A stretch of DNA of 64,000 bases, taken from the NCBI GenBank assembly GCA_030041545.1, contig JASHNQ010000112.1, forward strand, positions 1 to 64,000, read 5' to 3'. The position numbers were made by a program, and so were the translations under genes. The notes under the pieces were generated by a model, which was given only the letters and a program-made list of their open reading frames with translations, was not told the origin of the DNA and made no database searches. The stretch comes from a candidate division FCPU426 bacterium (GTDB taxonomy: Bacteria; Oederibacteriota; Muellerivitia; Muellerivitales; Muellerivitaceae). Shown here one piece after another: positions 60,486-64,000 of the stretch (position 1 is the first letter of the stretch; each line of letters begins with the position of its first letter).

Positions 60486-61332
60486 TTTCATTTTTATGGA
60501 CGGCCAGCTTATACCGTTATCCGGGGCTAAGTTATCCCCCTTGAACACGGCGCTTCTTTTCGGGGAATCCCTCTTTGAAACCTTGCCCGTTTACCATGGC
60601 ACACCGCTTTTCCTTCAGGAACACCTGGCCCGCCTGGAAAAGGGATGCCGGTTCCTAGGCTGGCGCCTTCCCGCCCGGCAGGTTTTTGAAAAAGCCATCC
60701 GGCTTTACGCGGGCCAAACGAGGGGCCATTTCGCTATCCGTTTCAGCTTGGTCCAGGAATTGGACCCTCCGGCCAGCCCAAGGGGATTTTCAAAAAAACG
60801 GCCCCGCCTTTTCGCGGCGGTCCGACCCTTAAGACACCGCCCGGAGTTTTTTACCCCTCCCGTGGGCCGGGCCGGCGTCAGCCCTTGGGTGGTTCCAGGC
60901 CCCGGTTCGGTGCCGGGGGAGTTTAAGTGGATTTTTTACATGATGGTCCGCCACGATTTCCGCAAACACCCGGAATGGGATGAAATGTTGCGGCTCAACG
61001 AAAAAGGTTATGTCGTGGACGGGGGAAGCTCCGCCCCACTCTGGGCCGCGGATGGCGTGGTTTACGCCCCACCCCTTCGCCAAGGGGGGCTCGAAAGCGT
61101 AACCCGCGTGAAAATCCTTGAACTATGCCGGCGGCTGGGGATCCGCGTGCTGGAAAGGCCCTGGCGGCCTTCCAATGTCCTGGAAAGAGGTGAACTGTTT
61201 TTCGCCGGGTCCGGCGTCGGAATCCTGTCCGTATCCCATCTTATTGGAAAACCGATCAAGCGCTCCGGCACGCTGGCCTTGCGGCTTTGGCAGCACTACC
61301 GGCAATGGACGATTCAAAACACAAAGTTTTAA
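60475..61332 (+). CDS. pabC: Class IV aminotransferase, probable aminodeoxychorismate lyase
   Basis: The 285-residue PLP enzyme has FMDGQLIPLSGAKLSPLNTA, then LLFGESLFETLPVYHGTPLF, the catalytic-Lys region GEFKWIFYMM, and VVDGGSSAPLWAADGVVYAP. The usual VTEG-SSN motif is altered (Asp for Glu, Ala for Asn), so activity should be tested before assuming PabC. The gene overlaps pabB by 11 bases inside an AATTTTG-AATTATG heptamer tract that supplies the overlapping stop and start. Confidence 0.82.
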   Translation: MNSNFIFMDGQLIPLSGAKLSPLNTALLFGESLFETLPVYHGTPLFLQEHLARLEKGCRFLGWRLPARQVFEKAIRLYAGQTRGHFAIRFSLVQELDPPASPRGFSKKRPRLFAAVRPLRHRPEFFTPPVGRAGVSPWVVPGPGSVPGEFKWIFYMMVRHDFRKHPEWDEMLRLNEKGYVVDGGSSAPLWAADGVVYAPPLRQGGLESVTRVKILELCRRLGIRVLERPWRPSNVLERGELFFAGSGVGILSVSHLIGKPIKRSGTLALRLWQHYRQWTIQNTKF

Positions 61333-61370
61333 GTTTTAAAAACTTAGAATTGATCCTAGGGGGAGGAACC

Positions 61371-62222
61371 ATGGCTTTGATATTGGATGGAAACGCGGTT
61401 TCAAAGGCCGTGCAGGAGGGAATCGCCCGGGAATTTGAAAAAGTGAAGCCGACCGGCCGAAGACCGGGGTTGGCGGTCGTGCTGGTGGGGGATAATCCCG
61501 CCTCGGTCGTCTATGTGGGCCGCAAGAAGAAAGCCTGCGAAACCCTGGGTTTTTTCTCCGAGGAACACCGCCTGCCGGCAGGAACCCCCGAAGGCGAGTT
61601 ACTAGGGCTCGTGCGCTCCCTCAACCAAAATCCCGCAATCCACGGCATCCTCGTCCAATTGCCCCTTCCGGGACATCTCAACCCCCAAAAGGTCATCGAA
61701 ACCATCGACCCCCGCAAGGATGTGGACGGCATGCATCCCTTCAGCCTGGGAAAGTTGGTGGCCGGATTGCCGGGCCTGAGGTCCTGCACCCCGGCTGGGG
61801 TGATGGCCATGCTGGACCACTATAAGATTCCAGTGGGTGGGAGGAGGGCGGTGGTCATCGGCCGCAGCATCATGGTGGGCAAGCCCATGGCCCAGCTTTT
61901 GATCGAAGCCAACGCGACGGTCACCGTCTGCCACAGCAAAACCCGGGATATCGCCGGCGTTGTGCGCGAAGCCGAGGTGGTGGTGGCGGCCATGGGCAAA
62001 CCGAAATTTGTCACGACGGACATGGTCCGCGAGGGCGCGGTGGTTGTGGATGTCGGCATCAACCGCACGCCGGAGGGTAAACTGGTCGGGGATGTGGATT
62101 TTGACGCCGTAGCCCCCAAGGCTTCGGCCATTACCCCCGTGCCCGGCGGAGTGGGGCCCATGACCATCGCCTTATTGATGAAAAATACCTATCAGGCGTT
62201 TTTGGAACAGAAAGGCAGTTGA
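61371..62222 (+). CDS. folD: Methylenetetrahydrofolate dehydrogenase/cyclohydrolase
   Basis: The 283-residue bifunctional C1-folate enzyme shows YVGRKKKACETLGF (Lys of the cyclohydrolase site), ILVQLPLPGHLNPQKVIETI, GRSIMVGKPMAQLLIEANAT (NADP-binding) and PVPGGVGPMTIALLMKNT. ATG 61371 follows GGGGGAGGAACC. It belongs to the pabB-pabC-folD-coaE run. Confidence 0.96.
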   Translation: MALILDGNAVSKAVQEGIAREFEKVKPTGRRPGLAVVLVGDNPASVVYVGRKKKACETLGFFSEEHRLPAGTPEGELLGLVRSLNQNPAIHGILVQLPLPGHLNPQKVIETIDPRKDVDGMHPFSLGKLVAGLPGLRSCTPAGVMAMLDHYKIPVGGRRAVVIGRSIMVGKPMAQLLIEANATVTVCHSKTRDIAGVVREAEVVVAAMGKPKFVTTDMVREGAVVVDVGINRTPEGKLVGDVDFDAVAPKASAITPVPGGVGPMTIALLMKNTYQAFLEQKGS

Positions 62223-62299
62223 CGGTCGACAGTCGGCAGCAAAGCCTTTAGAACCTTCGCTGTCGACGGTGGACAGATGGCTGTAGGTTGGAGTTAAAA

Positions 62300-62914
62300 A
62301 TGAAGCGTCCCCTTTTAATCGGCCTCACCGGCGGGATAGGAGCGGGTAAAAGCCTTGTCCTGGAATTGCTGCGGGAAAAGGGAGTCCCCGTACTTCAGAC
62401 CGACCATCTCGGCCATCAGTTGCTTTCGGAAAAGGCTTTTGCCCGATCTATTGTCCGGCGTTTTGGGAAAGGGGTTTTGGGGAAAAATGGAAGAATAGAC
62501 CGCCAAAAGCTCGGTCGGGAGGTGTTCAACAATGCCGCCCGGCGGGTCCAATTAAACCGGTTATCGCATCCGGAAATTTTAAGGAGGGTGGAGCTTTGGG
62601 CCAGGCGCCAGGCCCGGATGTCGCCCCGAGCGCCCCTTGTGGTGGAGGTCCCGTTATTGTTTGAAAGCGGCTTAGGCCGTTTTTTTGACGGCGTTCTTTG
62701 CGTATCCGCCCCCTTAGGTTTAAGGCGCAAGCGCTTATTAAAAAGAGGTTGGAGCCTGGAGGAAATTAAACGCCGGGAAAAATCCCAATGGGCCCAGGCC
62801 CCCAAAAATAAGAAATCGGATTGGGTTATTTTCAACCGAAACGGCCGAAAAGAACTAAAATACGCCGTTAACCGTTGGTTGGAAGATTTGAATAAATTTA
62901 ACCGGCAATCATGA
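62300..62914 (+). CDS. coaE: Dephospho-CoA kinase
   Basis: The 204-residue enzyme phosphorylates dephospho-CoA in the last step of CoA synthesis. It starts PLLIGLTGGIGAGKSLVLEL (P-loop, about 6-19). VLQTDHLGHQLL, the CoA-site VEVPLLFESGLGRFFDGVLC and KRGWSLEEIKRREKSQW follow, and it ends DWVIFNRNG. ATG 62300 is preceded by GGAG. Heptamer tracts fill the 77-bp spacer after folD. Confidence 0.94.
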   Translation: MKRPLLIGLTGGIGAGKSLVLELLREKGVPVLQTDHLGHQLLSEKAFARSIVRRFGKGVLGKNGRIDRQKLGREVFNNAARRVQLNRLSHPEILRRVELWARRQARMSPRAPLVVEVPLLFESGLGRFFDGVLCVSAPLGLRRKRLLKRGWSLEEIKRREKSQWAQAPKNKKSDWVIFNRNGRKELKYAVNRWLEDLNKFNRQS

Positions 62915-62948
62915 ACTCGGACGAAGGCCACTGATGTATGCATGATTG

Positions 62949-62988
62949 AGTGACACCGAACGCTTTTCCAGATATGGCGTTTGGTGTC
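62949..62988. repeat. Inverted repeat after coaE
   Basis: TGACACC-GAACGC (62950-62962) faces GCGTTTGGTGTCA (62976-62988) around TTTTCCAGATATG, a nearly perfect 13-bp stem. There is no T-run. It sits between coaE and the signalling gene and may be a terminator-like structure or repeat. Confidence 0.6.
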
Positions 62989-63097
62989 ACCCTATACCAT
63001 GTGAACATCAGTCGTTTAGGAACGTCATTGCCGCAACGAAGCCGCCTTTTCCATCCACGTTTAGCTACGTTTACTCTCGCGAGCTGGAACGCCCGTC

Positions 63098-64000
63098 ATG
63101 CCGAAAATCCTAAACCTTGAAAAGCTGAGCCTTTACCAAAGATGGGTCTTGGTGGTGGGGGTTTCCCTTTTGGCGGCAGCGGCTTGTTTCCTGGCGGCCC
63201 AAAGGGGAGGAAACCTGCTTTCCGCCTCGCTCCTTTTTTTCCTGCCGCTGTCCCTGTCCGCGGTCCTATTGGATTTGAACGCCACCGCCGCCCTCTCTGT
63301 CCTGGTCATTTTGGGCGCCTTTTTAAACCTCCTCTCGGCCTCGGCTCCGGCTTGGGTCTTGACAGTTTTCATCCTGGGGGCGGTGGTCAATTACGCCGCC
63401 TGGTACCGGTGGATCAAGGCCGGGGAATCCCTGGAGTTCCAATTCCAAAAGGCCCGGGAAGAATTGGAATTGGCCATGAACGACGCCAGGATCGCCCACG
63501 AGAAGGTGCAGGGCGCCCACCAGGCCAACCAGATCAAGATACAACGTTACACCGCCTTAAACGAACTGGCCCGCCGATTGGCCATGAGCCTTAAAACCCA
63601 GGAAGTGGTCGTGCTTTTGATCGAAACCATTTCCAAGACCTTCATGGCGCCGGGGGGCGTCTATGCCTTTTTACTTTTCGACAGCAGCATCGGCAAAGCC
63701 CTTCACTCGGTGCGCTACAGCGTGGATACGGAAATGGAGGTACGGCTCAACCGGGAAAGGCTCAATCCAGCCGAAACTTTCAACGCCTGGGTGGTGTCCC
63801 AGGACAAACCCCTTTATATCAACGACACCGCCAACGATTTCCGGTTCCAGAACTACCCAGTGGAAAACAAGAAGATTCGAAGCCTCGTTTCTGCCCCCCT
63901 GATGGCGGGACACGAAATGCTGGGGTTGATCCGAATGGAAAGCTGTTTTCCATCCTCCTTCCGGCAGGAGGACGCCCGCTTGCTATCCAATTTCTGCGAT
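63098..64000 (+). CDS. GAF-domain membrane signalling protein (3' end beyond window)
   Basis: ATG 63098 opens a frame of 301 codons with no stop before the window ends. Residues about 16-110 are hydrophobic with four membrane segments (WVLVVGVSLLAAAACFLAAQ; LSVLVILGAFLNLL). A coiled coil (FQFQKAREELELAMNDARIA) and a GAF domain (about 165-300: LNELARRLAMSLKTQEVVVL, YAFLLFDSSIGKALHSVRYS, VSAPLMAGHEMLGLIRMES) follow. The output domain, probably a diguanylate cyclase, kinase or phosphatase, lies outside. The start assignment is from the first ATG with a plausible hydrophobic N-terminus. Confidence 0.82.
   Translation, partial: MPKILNLEKLSLYQRWVLVVGVSLLAAAACFLAAQRGGNLLSASLLFFLPLSLSAVLLDLNATAALSVLVILGAFLNLLSASAPAWVLTVFILGAVVNYAAWYRWIKAGESLEFQFQKAREELELAMNDARIAHEKVQGAHQANQIKIQRYTALNELARRLAMSLKTQEVVVLLIETISKTFMAPGGVYAFLLFDSSIGKALHSVRYSVDTEMEVRLNRERLNPAETFNAWVVSQDKPLYINDTANDFRFQNYPVENKKIRSLVSAPLMAGHEMLGLIRMESCFPSSFRQEDARLLSNFCD

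Overview
The window looks like chromosomal DNA of an uncultured, diderm (Gram-negative type) bacterium with a GC-rich genome (GC clearly above 50%). The evidence is a signal-peptide porin, several lipoproteins, a Wza-like export protein, YajC, a complete F-type ATP synthase operon and a ParAB pair. The gene content does not fix the phylum. Every convincing gene is on the + strand. No rRNA, tRNA, CRISPR array or transposase gene was seen.

Layout. 1-4902: capsule/exopolysaccharide genes (export protein, tyrosine autokinase, nucleotidyltransferase domain protein, polyprenyl-phosphate sugar-1-phosphate transferase). 4943-7700: two toxin-antitoxin pairs (RHH/PIN and UPF0175/DUF3368), the second lying between a broken winged-helix gene and a truncated copy of it. 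7743-16526: a visibly AT-richer polysaccharide island with glycosidase-like protein, GT87-like enzyme, flippase, polymerase/ligase, two GT4 enzymes, polysaccharide deacetylase and FkbM methyltransferase. 16523-20357: a rearranged region with a truncated glycosyltransferase copy, an AAA/DUF4143 ATPase, the remnant of a second such ATPase, and a tandem palindromic array built from copies of the 5' end of the glycosyltransferase gene at 19014. 20663-24417: orphan sugar-binding protein, a third antitoxin/PIN pair with a clear promoter, a membrane protein and a decayed repeat-rich gene. 24505-30681: two transporters, DUF1802, MEMO1 and AMMECR1 homologues, two tandem bifunctional-nuclease genes and a DUF3343 gene. 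30597-38739: ATP synthase operon atpZ-I-B-E-F-H-A-G-D-C, whose c subunit carries a Na+-type binding signature. 38929-40189: an AT-rich islet of three small genes. 40284-54541: Rieske protein, AcpS, NAD(P)HX repair enzyme, lipid-linked-sugar and other glycosyltransferases, B12-binding radical SAM protein, flippase-like membrane protein, TPR lipoprotein, ParA/ParB and a 2H phosphoesterase. 54687-56307: a porin gene behind a long, hairpin-rich leader. 56620-64000: coiled-coil periplasmic protein, YajC, HTH-receiver regulator, a folate/CoA group (pabB-like, pabC-like, folD, coaE) and the start of a GAF-domain membrane signalling protein that runs off the end.

The most unusual feature of the window is its population of short structured repeats. 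They include degenerate heptamer-periodic tracts at many gene boundaries, long imperfect palindromes, a MITE-like element with TCTAACAAAAC termini, and a two-hairpin element whose copies differ by compensatory base changes. That last element forms the tandem array at 18395-19013 and is also inserted in frame inside a glycosyltransferase gene. A different short repeat appears to be inserted in frame inside the pabB-like gene. This resembles the Rickettsia palindromic elements in behaviour, but the sequences here were recognised only by reading this window.
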